From NCBI GenBank assembly GCA_964638715.1, contig CAZWZF010000014.1, forward strand, positions 1 through 64,000: DNA of 64,000 nt. The letters run 5' to 3'. A program made the position numbers and the translations under genes. This stretch comes from JBAXQQ01 sp037131695 (GTDB lineage: Bacteria; Armatimonadota; Hebobacteria; CAIYQO01). The notes under the pieces were generated by a model that saw only the letters and a list, made by a program, of their open reading frames with translations, made no database searches and was not told where the DNA came from. Positions 16,785 through 26,544 of the stretch are shown here, one piece after another; the stretch's first letter is position 1; each line of letters starts with the position of its first letter.

Positions 16785-19700
16785 TCACTTCTTCTTCGGT
16801 GCTAACGGAGTTGCCGGTTTACCGGTCTTCACCGGTGGTGTCGGTGGTGCCGGTTGCGGTTTCGGTTCGGTCGCACCCAGACTTTTCAGCAAATTCACCA
16901 GGCTGGCATTTTTCATATTCATGGCAATCATTATCGGGGTTACTTTGTTGGGAGTTGCCGCGTTAATGCTTGCGCCATTTGCCACCAGCAGCTTTATCTT
17001 TTCCGGGTTATTCTGCAATACCGCCAGGTGCAGCGGAGTCAGCCCGTTTTTCAAAGCAGCATTAATTTTCGCGCCGCCTTGGATAAGCGCCTTGATAATT
17101 TCCGACTTATCGGCATAATGTATCGGGGTCCCGCCGTAGTTGTCGGCAGTATTCACATTGGCGCCTTTCTTGATTAATTCGGTGGCGATAAGTATATTGC
17201 CATGCTGCACCGCGGTAATCAGCGGGGTATTTTTCGATTTATCAGCAGTATTTATGGTCGCGCCGCGGGCAATCAGGTCGTGGGCAAGGTCATTCAAATC
17301 CTTGGCAATTGCCAGATGCAGCGGGGTAATGCCGGAGCTGTCGGCGATATTGATATCTGCCTTGCTGGCGATTAACAGTCTTGCTAATTTATCGTCGCCG
17401 TTGCTGATGGCGATATTCAGCGGGGTGACAGAGTCGGAACGGGCTGCATTTGGCGACGCGCCATTGGCGAGAAGAACAGCGGCAACATCAGCGGAACGTG
17501 ACACCATCAGCGGGGTAACATTATTTTTCGCCTTAAAGTTAACTTCAGTCTTTGCCAATACTAATAATTTCACCGCGTCCAAATGATTTTCGCTAACTGC
17601 CTGGAAAAGCGGGGTAGCGTTGTTGTTGTCTATCGGGTCAATTTTTGCCTTGGCAGCGATGAGTATTTCTATCACTTTGGTGTAATCTTTATAAGCCGCC
17701 CAGTGCAGCGGGGTAAGGCCAGAAACATTTTTACAGTTTAAATCAACACCCTTTGCATTTGCAATTATTTTCACCATTTCTATATTATTATTGTTCACCG
17801 CAGCCATCAGCGGAGTGCTGCCGCCCAATTTCATGGTGGTAGGAATATTCAAGTCGGCACCCGCCTTGATGAGCAGCGGCATGACTTCGGTTTTGCCGTT
17901 TGCCGCCGCCAGGTATGCGGGAGTCAGGTCGTTAATCGCCTTGGCGTTAATTGCCGTTTTATTGTTTGCTTTGGCTAATTCAGCCAAAACTAATGCCACC
18001 ATATCTGCGCGGCCATTAGCGGCAAAGAAATGCAGCGGGGTTGCCTTTTCGTTGTCAGCTATGGTGACAGACGCGCCTTTTTCAATCAGTTTTTTGGCAT
18101 TATCAACATTTGCCGCAATGAACAGCGGAGTTGAGCCAGTGCTTGATGCCGTGTTGACGTTAATTTTCGGCTGTGCCAGCAATATGTCCAGCATTTCCGG
18201 CGCGTTAGTAGCAGCAGCCAGGTGCAGTTTGCTGTAACCCATTTTATTTTTCGCATTGCAATCGGCACCATTTTCAATCAATACCTTCACGATTTCTGGA
18301 ACCCGCGCCAGCATCAGCGGAGAATCACCATAATTGTTCACCGGGTTCAGGGTTGCTTTGTTGGCAATCAAGGTCTTAACCCAATTAACATCAAAGGACT
18401 GCGCGGCATAATGCAGCGGGGTGCTGTTAGTATTATCATGCGCGTTAACATCAGCACCATTTTTCAGCAGTATTTGAATAGTATCAGCACTGGTTGCGGC
18501 GTGAATCGGCTGCATGCCGTTATTATTTCCCATCTTCACATTTGCGCCGTTAGCCAATAATACCGCAACAGTTTTGCCGCCTGTAGCCAATGAATACATC
18601 AGCGGGGTGAATCCCTGGGCATTTTTAGCATTGATATCTATCTTTTTAGTATCGATAAGTAGTTGCGCTATTACCGGGTCGCTGGTTACGTGCAGCGGGG
18701 TCAATCCCTCTTCAATATCCATCTGCTGCTGGCTGGTATCTTTCTTGCCTTTCACCATCGGCACAGCTTTCGGGGTAACTTTGGTATTTACCTGGATATC
18801 TTTCTTATCCAACAAATATTTAACCATATCAAAGTTATTGCCTTTAGCGGCGTAATACAGCGGGGTGCGTCCGCGATTATCGGTGGTATTTACTCCTATT
18901 TTATCGGCAAACAGTTCATACATTTTCTGACTGCCGGCAAAATGCAATACATTCTGACCTTCATTATTTTTAACCGCCATCACCTTGCCATTAACAGTTG
19001 TTATTGCCGATGCGCTATTTTTCAACAGGAAATCCGCTACATCTAAACGGCTGTTTTTCACCGCGTATAATAATGGGGTCATGCCGGATTTATCGGCTGT
19101 TTTTACATCCGCGCCTTTATCAAACAACAACTTGGCAGTGGCGAAATCAGACGCGAAATCTATCGCGGTTTCGCCGGATAGATTTTTCAATTTAGCGTCT
19201 GCGCCTAATTCTATCAATTTCGCAACCGCGCCATTATTGCCTAACCGTACCATAGATATCATCGGAGTGTTGCCAGCAACATCCTTGCTGTTAATATTTG
19301 TCGGGCCATTTTTAACTAATTCATTAAAAATAGCATCATTGGCGGCAAGGTGCAGCGGGGATTCCTGATTTTTATTAGCGATGATAACCGATGCATTTTT
19401 GCTCATCAGCAACTGCACCATTTTCAGTCCGTCAGCCTTGCGGGCGGCGTTGTGCAGCAAGGTATTGCCGCTGTCATCGTAAGCGTTGATATCAGTTTTC
19501 GGAGCGCTGAGTATTTCTGTTGCCATATCAACATTTGGCGTCAGGTGCATCGGCAGATTGCCGTCATCTGAACGTACTGTCGGGTCGGCTCCGGCAATCA
19601 GCAACGTTTTCACCACATCAAGACGTCCGGCCTTCACCGCGTCATGCAGCGGGGTCATGCCGTCAGCATCTTTTATATTTACAGTCGCCTTCGCTTTTAT

Positions 19701-22052
19701 CAGCAAGTCAGCAATCTCGCCGGTCTGTGCCATGAATAACGCGGTTTTCTTATTGCTGCTTTTGGCAGGACTGACATAATTAACATCTACGGGAACCACA
19801 CCATTGTTAATCAGCGCACTCACCGCGTCTTTATTTGTGCGGACAATGCGCATTAACGCGGTATCGCCGGCCAGGCTTGCGACATTCGGGTCTGCCTTGC
19901 AATCCTTCACCAGATAGGTAATCATTGATGCGGAGCGGGCATAAAACAGCGGAGTTTCGCCATTGTTATTTTTTGCATTTACATCAGCACCAGCAGCAAT
20001 CAGCATCGTCGCAATTTCGTGCGGCGCCGGTGGATTCGGGTGATCAAGGTCTCTCTCAAAACTGATCGGGTCAACAATTGACGCCGCGCGGTGCAGTGGT
20101 GAATCGCCAGCGTTGTTCGCCTGTTTTACCGATAAATTTTTAGCAATGTAGTATTCAACCAGGTCTTTGCGGTTGTCTGCCACGACTTTGTAAAGCAAAG
20201 ATTCATCACGCTTGTTTAATACATTTATATCAGCGCGGTTTTTCTCGTCAGTATTTTCTATCAACAACTTTGCAACTATTACATTAGGTGCATAAGAGAG
20301 CGGGGTATTTCCGTAACTATCTTTAACGTTTACATTTGCATGAATTTTTAATAATGATTCAATGTTGTTTTTTGCGGCGGCTTTTTCATCATCGCGACCG
20401 GCGTTAATAACTACAAAAAATAATGGGGTGCGGCCGTTAAGGTCAACGGCGTTAACATCAGCGCCGTTTGACGCCAGCAGCATGATAATGTCAGTTTTTC
20501 GGGTAATTGATATCGGCTTTTGGTTTTTATCATTCAACACAGTCATGTCAGGCTTTTTATCTACAATCGCCTTTAACACATCCATACTTGCGGTATTTTT
20601 CTCAGCCTTTGCGATAGCGGCATCTATTATCGGGGTTTTACCGCAGATTTTATTTACATCTGCCCCGGCAGCTATCAATGCGAGAGCGGCGTCTTTATTC
20701 TCATCAGTTATCGCGCTGAATAACGGCGTTTCACCTGATTTGTTCTCAGCATTCAATAATTGTTTGTCCGCGCCTAATATCAGGTTGACTGCTTTTATCG
20801 AACGCGCCATGTGCAGCGGGGTATCGCCATCGATTGTTTTCACTGCGACAGATGCTTTCTGCTGCAATAAATATTCTACCAGCGCATCATTGTTATTCTG
20901 CAGCGCGCGCATCAGCGGAGTTATTCCATCAAGGTCTGCGGTGTCTATCTTCGCGCCATTATTCAGCAATAATTCAGCCGCTTCTTTTGATGTTGCCATG
21001 TGCAGCGGGGTTTGCTTTACAGTATTGGTTACGGCGTTTACATCTGCACCTAATTCGATAAGTTTCTTCATCGCGTCAACTTTGCCGCGTCCGGCGAAGT
21101 TGTGCAGCAGAGTGATGCCGTTTTCATTGGCAGCCTTGACATTTGCCTTTGTCATCATCGCCATCGCCGCTTCGGTATAGCCATGGTCGGTGGCGGTAAC
21201 GACGGGAATCAGCTTGCTTTTATTCATTATATCGGTAGCGGCACCGGCCTTTATCAACAAATTTACTACCGGAGCAGTAGCGGCAAGATGCAGCGGGGTA
21301 TCGCCATTGTTGTCAGTTATTCCGATTCCCGCGCCTTTCTTTATCAATTCATCAACTACTGTATCGTTGCCATACTTGGCGGCAAAATGCAGCGGGCTGT
21401 CGCCATCTTCATTGGCTTTTTCAACGCTGACATGGTTATTAATCATCCATATCGCGGCCTCGGTTTGCCGGCTGATAATTTTATTAATCAGCGGGGAATT
21501 ACCCTTTTTATCGACAACATTCAGATTCGCCTTTGCATTTAACAGCATCGCGGCAAGTTCAGGGGTTGATGCTTCGTAAACCGGAGTTTCACCATCAATA
21601 TTCGCCAGGTTAACGTTGGCATTCGCATCAATCAACAGCTTCATAATATCCATGCGGCCATTTCGTACCGCGGAATGAAGCGGGGTGTTTCCGCCGTTAT
21701 CGGCAGCGTTCACATTGGCATTACTGGCTATCAGCAATCTTACAATGTCAATATTGCTGGCACTATGCAGCGGGGTTAGTTTTAACGCTCCGCTGGGTGC
21801 GTTAACGTTGACACCGGCATTTATCAACTCGCGAACCATGTCAATGTGATTATCGCGCACTGCCACTATCATCGGCGAATAACCGCCTTTATCAGCCTCA
21901 GCCAATGCGGCGGGTCGCGTCTTGACGTCTGCCAGCAGGGATTTTACCTTGGCAATGTCATTTGATCCAATAGCGTTAATTAAATCGCCGGCGAACACGT
22001 TGCCGGAAATCAGCAATAAAGCCAGTGCTAATGTTAAATAGATGTTTTTCAT
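16785..22052 (-). CDS. Giant exported ankyrin-repeat protein (about 51 repeats)
   Basis: A 1755-residue protein with signal peptide MKNIYLTLALALLLISG, cleaved near NVFAG, then about 51 ankyrin repeats and a proline/lysine-rich tail (PKPQPAPPTPPVKTGK, APKKK). Most repeats carry the D-x-x-G-x-T-P-L-H start and the L-L-x-x-G-A-D-V-N end. Full 33-residue repeats alternate with about 30-residue repeats that lack three residues of the inter-helix region, most strictly over repeats 21-39. Longer insertions occur in repeats 17, 20, 30 and 32. No transmembrane or enzymatic domain is seen. It is likely a periplasmic or extracellular binding scaffold. It lies 43 bases after hisH and runs into prmA. Confidence 0.9.
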   Translation of the reverse strand: MKNIYLTLALALLLISGNVFAGDLINAIGSNDIAKVKSLLADVKTRPAALAEADKGGYSPMIVAVRDNHIDMVRELINAGVNVNAPSGALKLTPLHSASNIDIVRLLIASNANVNAADNGGNTPLHSAVRNGRMDIMKLLIDANANVNLANIDGETPVYEASTPELAAMLLNAKANLNVVDKKGNSPLINKIISRQTEAAIWMINNHVSVEKANEDGDSPLHFAAKYGNDTVVDELIKKGAGIGITDNNGDTPLHLAATAPVVNLLIKAGAATDIMNKSKLIPVVTATDHGYTEAAMAMMTKANVKAANENGITLLHNFAGRGKVDAMKKLIELGADVNAVTNTVKQTPLHMATSKEAAELLLNNGAKIDTADLDGITPLMRALQNNNDALVEYLLQQKASVAVKTIDGDTPLHMARSIKAVNLILGADKQLLNAENKSGETPLFSAITDENKDAALALIAAGADVNKICGKTPIIDAAIAKAEKNTASMDVLKAIVDKKPDMTVLNDKNQKPISITRKTDIIMLLASNGADVNAVDLNGRTPLFFVVINAGRDDEKAAAKNNIESLLKIHANVNVKDSYGNTPLSYAPNVIVAKLLIENTDEKNRADINVLNKRDESLLYKVVADNRKDLVEYYIAKNLSVKQANNAGDSPLHRAASIVDPISFERDLDHPNPPAPHEIATMLIAAGADVNAKNNNGETPLFYARSASMITYLVKDCKADPNVASLAGDTALMRIVRTNKDAVSALINNGVVPVDVNYVSPAKSSNKKTALFMAQTGEIADLLIKAKATVNIKDADGMTPLHDAVKAGRLDVVKTLLIAGADPTVRSDDGNLPMHLTPNVDMATEILSAPKTDINAYDDSGNTLLHNAARKADGLKMVQLLMSKNASVIIANKNQESPLHLAANDAIFNELVKNGPTNINSKDVAGNTPMISMVRLGNNGAVAKLIELGADAKLKNLSGETAIDFASDFATAKLLFDKGADVKTADKSGMTPLLYAVKNSRLDVADFLLKNSASAITTVNGKVMAVKNNEGQNVLHFAGSQKMYELFADKIGVNTTDNRGRTPLYYAAKGNNFDMVKYLLDKKDIQVNTKVTPKAVPMVKGKKDTSQQQMDIEEGLTPLHVTSDPVIAQLLIDTKKIDINAKNAQGFTPLMYSLATGGKTVAVLLANGANVKMGNNNGMQPIHAATSADTIQILLKNGADVNAHDNTNSTPLHYAAQSFDVNWVKTLIANKATLNPVNNYGDSPLMLARVPEIVKVLIENGADCNAKNKMGYSKLHLAAATNAPEMLDILLAQPKINVNTASSTGSTPLFIAANVDNAKKLIEKGASVTIADNEKATPLHFFAANGRADMVALVLAELAKANNKTAINAKAINDLTPAYLAAANGKTEVMPLLIKAGADLNIPTTMKLGGSTPLMAAVNNNNIEMVKIIANAKGVDLNCKNVSGLTPLHWAAYKDYTKVIEILIAAKAKIDPIDNNNATPLFQAVSENHLDAVKLLVLAKTEVNFKAKNNVTPLMVSRSADVAAVLLANGASPNAARSDSVTPLNIAISNGDDKLARLLIASKADINIADSSGITPLHLAIAKDLNDLAHDLIARGATINTADKSKNTPLITAVQHGNILIATELIKKGANVNTADNYGGTPIHYADKSEIIKALIQGGAKINAALKNGLTPLHLAVLQNNPEKIKLLVANGASINAATPNKVTPIMIAMNMKNASLVNLLKSLGATEPKPQPAPPTPPVKTGKPATPLAPKKK

Positions 22053-22095
22053 CCTTTTACTCCAAAATGAAATTTTATTTTTAAGAACATATTTT

Positions 22096-22722
22096 TTAGT
22101 TCTTTGTTAGTTCCGCGAATCTTTTAAGTATGGTCAATCCCGCAGTGCCGGACTTCTCTGGGTGAAATTGGCACGCATAAAGATTACCGTTGGATATCGA
22201 CGAAGTAAAACTGAAACCGCCGTATTCGGTGGTGGTGGCTATTACCGCGTCGTCATTTGGCACTACATAATATGAATGGACAAAATATACATATTCGCCA
22301 TTGGGAATATCCTGCAAAACTGCTTCGTCTTTTACTTTATTTAATCCATTCCAACCCATGTGGGGTATCTTCACACCCGCAGGCGCGCCTTCCGGGAAAA
22401 ATTTCACTACCTTCCCGGGAATTATTCCCAAACCGCGTACCGGCCCAAACTCTTCGCTTTCGTCAAATAATAGCTGCAACCCCAGGCAAATGCCTAAAAA
22501 TGGTTTTCCGCTGGCTACTGATTCAATTATAGCCGTGTCCAAACCAGCCGCTTTAATGTGCTCCATCGCCATGCCAAACGCGCCAACACCCGGCAGCACA
22601 ACCGCGTCTGCCTGGCGAATCTCATCAGCCGTTTTCACTATCTGCGCCTGGTGGCCAACTTTCTCAAATCCCTTCTCCACCGACCGCAAATTCCCCATCC
22701 CATAATCAATAATAGCAATCAT
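22096..22722 (-). CDS. hisH: Imidazole glycerol phosphate synthase, glutaminase subunit
   Basis: A 208-residue class I glutamine amidotransferase of histidine synthesis, supplying ammonia to HisF. The head IAIIDYGMGNLRSVEKGFE is diagnostic. The nucleophile elbow KPFLGICLGLQLLF (Cys about 78) and the C-terminal YACQFHPEKS with catalytic His and Glu complete the triad. The frame extends 16 codons further upstream, but ATG 22722 begins the conserved start and has GGGAG eight bases before it. No other his gene is in the window. It is followed by the ankyrin gene and prmA. Confidence 0.95.
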   Translation of the reverse strand: MIAIIDYGMGNLRSVEKGFEKVGHQAQIVKTADEIRQADAVVLPGVGAFGMAMEHIKAAGLDTAIIESVASGKPFLGICLGLQLLFDESEEFGPVRGLGIIPGKVVKFFPEGAPAGVKIPHMGWNGLNKVKDEAVLQDIPNGEYVYFVHSYYVVPNDDAVIATTTEYGGFSFTSSISNGNLYACQFHPEKSGTAGLTILKRFAELTKN

Positions 22723-23417
22723 GTATAATGCTCCCGCATATATCATACCAGTACCGTGAAATGATATCAAGAAAATAATATATAACTACTGGGATTGCAT
22801 GTTGCCAGGCTGCAGTCCAATGCATAATATCAACCATCGATATGCAACATTTATAGAGAAAAGTAATCCGAAATTATACAAGCAGATTTTTATGGTTATT
22901 GAACCGTAAAGCAAGTTAGCGATATAAACTTTAGAATAATACAAAAAATTAGTCACCGTATGGAAAGGGACGCGAGTCCGGCTGATTTTCCAGAATCTTT
23001 CATTTTAGCTACTTGCCAATCAGGAAATTGGCGTTCCCGGGGAAGATAATTTTGATGTAATTCGAGCCGGGCTTCACCCCTTTCAAAACTGTGACAGCAT
23101 TTTATAACTGGTTATATAAAATTTCCCATTTCCACAAGCTATAACAAAACCTTGCATAATCCGATGGTACAGACACCTTCCTGGCTTCGCCACTCGGTGT
23201 CAGTCCCTGATTTATACTCAAAATTTCAATTTGAAACAATAAAAAATCAGGTTATTCATAAATCTGTGTAATTTTTAATTTTACATTTTTAATTTTTAAT
23301 TAATTTGCCATTTGCCATTTCCAATTTGCAATTCACATTTTCCCTTTACTCTTTCTTTCTACCAATGCTATTCTTTAACCGACTTAATAGAACGTTTATT
23401 TTATTTGGAATTTTGTG
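22723..23417. other. Gene-free spacer of about 695 bases
   Basis: Between divergent hisH and the heparinase-like gene. It contains hairpin repeat copy 3 (22952-23095), a small stem (gacacc/ggtgtc, 23172-23201) and an array of ttttaatt-type units (23268-23345, with gccatttgccattt). No ORF with a ribosome site is seen. Promoters for both flanking genes must lie here but none is clear. Confidence 0.6.
22952..23095. repeat. Dispersed hairpin element, copy 3
   Basis: A 144-bp fold-back. The left arm is GTCACCGTATGGAAAGGG through GTCCGGCT; the right arm is AGCCGGGC through AAAACTGTGAC. The inner part gccaatcaggaaattggc forms a perfect second stem and is shared with copy 2. This copy has about 18 extra AT-rich bases before its right arm. 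Confidence 0.85.
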
Positions 23418-25238
23418 ATGATTAATATTATTAAACACCCTCTATCAGAAGCTGAAATGCTGGCTGTTTTACAGCAATGCCCCACTACTTCCCTGCTGCC
23501 GCCCATTGGCGACCCGGTTTGGATAAACTTTGCGAAAAACGCCATTACCGGACCGTGGATTGATACCATTCGCGAACAGGCGATGAAGGAAATTGATGAG
23601 CCGATGCCGGTGCTGACTGACGAGTTATATGCGGATTTTTACGTCACTGGAACCCGGGTAAACTTTGAGGCGCTTTATTTTGAACGCCGCCGCCGGATGT
23701 CCCGCGCAGTGATTGCCGCCGCCTGTGACGGGATGGATTCGCCGTTAGTTACATCGGCAATCAGCAAGGTAGAAGAAGTATTCAACGAAGTATCTTGGTC
23801 GCTGCCGGCGCATGTAGGGCACTCGCCAGACGGCAAAGACCTGCGTACCATCGATTTATTTGCGGCAGAAACGGCAAACATGATGGCGCAATGCATGGAG
23901 ATACTGGGACCGGTAATGCCGGCAGAATTAATACAGAATATCAAATCGCGCCTGCGCCGGGATGTATTTGAAAATTACCTGGAAAATAATGCCAAATTTG
24001 GATGGACAGAGACAACAAACAACTGGAACGCGGTATGCCACCAGGGGATTACCGGAGCGGCACTGGCGGCGGAAAGCGACCTTGCCATTGTGGCAAAGAT
24101 GCTTTGTGAAGCCGCAAAACATTTGCCGGCTTGTTTGAATAGTTACACTGCTGATGGCGGTTGCACAGAAGGCCCGAGTTATTGGGAATACGGATTCGGC
24201 TGGTTCATATTCCTGAATCAGCAATTGGAACAGCGTACCGGCGGCAGGCTCTCTCTGGTAGAGGGTGATGAACATATCAAATTAATCGCCCGCTACGGGG
24301 TGAGTGTGTCGCTGTCTAATGGCTACATGGTGAACTTTGCCGATTCCGGCACTCGTTCAATCAGCGGCGGCGCAGAGTTGCAAGCGTACCTTGGCAAACG
24401 ATTTAACGATGAAAATAGCCGCAAAATGGGATTATTAAAATATCAGCAGTTGGCAAAATCTGGACTGAACTTCCAAACTCTTCGCTGTGATGTATTCTAC
24501 TTTGCGCGCCTGTTATTCAATTGCCCGCAGGATATATCAGAAACTGTTGAACTGTCGATTGGCGACACTTACCTGCCCGACCTGGGAGTGATGATTACGC
24601 GCGGCATAGATAAAAACGGCAACTTGTGGGAGTTTGCCGCCAAGAGTGGAAATAACAACGAGCATCACAACCACAATGATTGTGGAAATTTTATCCTGAA
24701 TATCAATGGCAAACGAGCGGTGATGGAAATTGGCTCTCCTGAATACAACCGCGCTTTTTTCAGCGATGCCCGCTATGAATTTCTGGCGGCACGCACCCTG
24801 GGACACTCGCTGCCAATTATAAACGGCTGCGAACAAACAGCAGGAGAAACATTCACTGCGCAAATTATCAAAAACGAATATTCACAAACCGAATTACACA
24901 TGGATATCGACCTGACAAAATGCTATAACTCAGAAGCAGACTGCATAAAATATATCCGCAGTTTCCGAATGGACCGGGTGAATGGCATATTGCACGTAGC
25001 AGATAATTTTGTGCTGAAAGAAGCCCGTTCACTGGAAACCGCCATCATTTCCCTGATTGACGGCAGCGAAGAATTAGCAAAATTTTCCATAACTCCAGAT
25101 GAAAACACCATAGCCGTGCCAGACGAGATACTCACCTACAGCGACCACAGTGCAAAACAAGCAGCAATAAGGCGCAGAGTGATGAAACCAAAAATACTGA
25201 CTACAATAGTGAGCCTGGGATATACGATAAAAATATAA
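23418..25238 (+). CDS. Heparinase II/III-like polysaccharide lyase
   Basis: A 606-residue protein of the heparinase II/III and alginate-lyase superfamily, which cleaves uronic-acid polysaccharides by beta-elimination. An N-terminal alpha/alpha toroid is expected at about 40-370, with TNNWNAVCHQG near 201-211 and DGGCTEGPSYWEYG near 248. The beta-sandwich domain carries NEHHNHNDCGNFIL near 415, the usual metal/substrate loop. No signal peptide is visible, so it may act on oligosaccharides in the cytosol, as many such lyases do. The start is ATG 23418 (a GTG lies immediately upstream); only a weak GGA is found before it. The sialidase-like gene follows on the same strand. Confidence 0.8.
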   Translation: MINIIKHPLSEAEMLAVLQQCPTTSLLPPIGDPVWINFAKNAITGPWIDTIREQAMKEIDEPMPVLTDELYADFYVTGTRVNFEALYFERRRRMSRAVIAAACDGMDSPLVTSAISKVEEVFNEVSWSLPAHVGHSPDGKDLRTIDLFAAETANMMAQCMEILGPVMPAELIQNIKSRLRRDVFENYLENNAKFGWTETTNNWNAVCHQGITGAALAAESDLAIVAKMLCEAAKHLPACLNSYTADGGCTEGPSYWEYGFGWFIFLNQQLEQRTGGRLSLVEGDEHIKLIARYGVSVSLSNGYMVNFADSGTRSISGGAELQAYLGKRFNDENSRKMGLLKYQQLAKSGLNFQTLRCDVFYFARLLFNCPQDISETVELSIGDTYLPDLGVMITRGIDKNGNLWEFAAKSGNNNEHHNHNDCGNFILNINGKRAVMEIGSPEYNRAFFSDARYEFLAARTLGHSLPIINGCEQTAGETFTAQIIKNEYSQTELHMDIDLTKCYNSEADCIKYIRSFRMDRVNGILHVADNFVLKEARSLETAIISLIDGSEELAKFSITPDENTIAVPDEILTYSDHSAKQAAIRRRVMKPKILTTIVSLGYTIKI

Positions 25239-25273
25239 TTTTCAACAAGGTTAGGTGCAAAGTAAGTAAAAAA

Positions 25274-25320
25274 ACTCCCCTCCTTGCCAAGGAGGGGTGG
25301 CCGAAGGTCGGGGTGATTCA
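25274..25320. repeat. G/C-rich spacer hairpin
   Basis: ctcccctccttg and caaggaggggtg form a strong stem, followed by gccgaaggtcggggtgattc. This resembles a widespread class of intergenic G/C hairpins. Other copies in the window are at 1, 26500 and 52454. Confidence 0.7.
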
Positions 25321-25384
25321 ATTACCGGCATATGTTATAAAAAAACACCCACTACCTTTTATTTGTGTATGAAGCGGTATAAAA

Positions 25385-26533
25385 ATGACATTAGAAAAAT
25401 CACCGATTACAAATAAATACGATAACACCGCTACCCACCCGAAATTACCGATGGAACGGGTCTGGCTGTACCAGCCTGAAGGCGAATGGTGTTATTCGCA
25501 TCACCCGCATATAACATTTTTCGCTGGACGGTTTTATGCCATCTGGTCTAACGGGATGGTTAATGAAGATGACATCGGACAGCGGGTTTTAATTTCAATC
25601 AGTGAAGATTTTATCAATTGGACAACGCCAGTACCATTAGTGGAATCGCAACCGGGCATTATATATACCGCTGCTGGATTTCACCAATATGACGGTAAAT
25701 TAATCGCATATATCGGACAATATGAATATAAAGCCGAAGCTATTGTGAATGGGCAGCGGCAAGCATCTGATCAGGGGCATAAAAATACCAGGCTTTCCGC
25801 CTGCGTAACCAGCGATGGTGAGCATTGGAGCGGATTGATTGACATGGGAATTGCCATTATTCCAAACCATGGCCCGCAACCCACCACATCAGGCAGGCTG
25901 ATAATCTCCGGCAACATCAGTTTTCCATATACAGACGACCCTGCTGGACTTAGCGGCTGGAAAATGACAGGCATCTACCCACCAGAAATGGTTGACGGCA
26001 TCGTGGATGATTCGGAATCGTTCTGGAAGTTGCGCGACGAAATGCAATGGACAGTCGGATTATGCGAAGGTTCGTACTATCAAACTGACGATAAGATAAT
26101 TCACATGATGCTGCGCAGCAACGAGGATTACCTGTGGGTAACCGAAAGCAGCGACAACGGCGCAACATGGTCAAATCCGTCAGCAACCGACTTTACTGAC
26201 AACGCCACGAAATTCCATTTTGGCAGACTACCGGATGGCAGGTTTTATTATGTTGGCTGTCCCGACCCGCAACCACGCTGGCAGCGCAACCCGCTGGTAT
26301 TGTCATTGTCACACAACGGCGTTATATTTGACAACCATGCCATAATTGCCGATAAAAAATACGAAATGAAATATCCGGGAATGCACAAAGGCGGCGATTA
26401 CGGCTACCCGCACACCATGATTCATGATGGATATTTATACGTAATCGTATCAAGGCAAAAAGAAGCAGTGGAAGTTTTACGGGTAAAGGTATCTACCTCT
26501 CCCCCTACCCCCTCTCCAAAGGAAAGGGGGTAG
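25385..26533 (+). CDS. Sialidase/BNR-type beta-propeller protein
   Basis: A 382-residue protein with sialidase-like propeller features: WCYSHHPHITFFAGRFYAIWS near the N-terminus and Asp-box-like blades SEDFINW, TSDGEHWSG and SSDNGATWSNP. FGRLPDGRFYYVG and GDYGYPHTMIHDGYLYVIVS continue the blades. No signal peptide is evident. The arginine triad of true sialidases cannot be assigned, so it may act on another sugar. The last residues, STSPPTPSPKERG and the stop, are encoded by the G/C-rich hairpin at 26500-26544, so the native end was probably changed by that repeat. The next gene is convergent. Confidence 0.65.
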   Translation: MTLEKSPITNKYDNTATHPKLPMERVWLYQPEGEWCYSHHPHITFFAGRFYAIWSNGMVNEDDIGQRVLISISEDFINWTTPVPLVESQPGIIYTAAGFHQYDGKLIAYIGQYEYKAEAIVNGQRQASDQGHKNTRLSACVTSDGEHWSGLIDMGIAIIPNHGPQPTTSGRLIISGNISFPYTDDPAGLSGWKMTGIYPPEMVDGIVDDSESFWKLRDEMQWTVGLCEGSYYQTDDKIIHMMLRSNEDYLWVTESSDNGATWSNPSATDFTDNATKFHFGRLPDGRFYYVGCPDPQPRWQRNPLVLSLSHNGVIFDNHAIIADKKYEMKYPGMHKGGDYGYPHTMIHDGYLYVIVSRQKEAVEVLRVKVSTSPPTPSPKERG

Positions 26534-26544
26534 GGATGGGGGTC
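26500..26544. repeat. G/C-rich hairpin overlapping a gene end
   Basis: ccctaccccctctcc and ggaaagggggtaggg pair across three A residues. It lies at the junction of two convergent genes and overlaps the last codons of both, so it can serve as a two-way terminator. Confidence 0.75.

Noticed and set aside
20362..21180. 272-codon plus-strand ORF within the ankyrin gene
   Set aside because: It is the antisense shadow of repeated ankyrin codons; several other long antisense frames occur in the same gene for the same reason.
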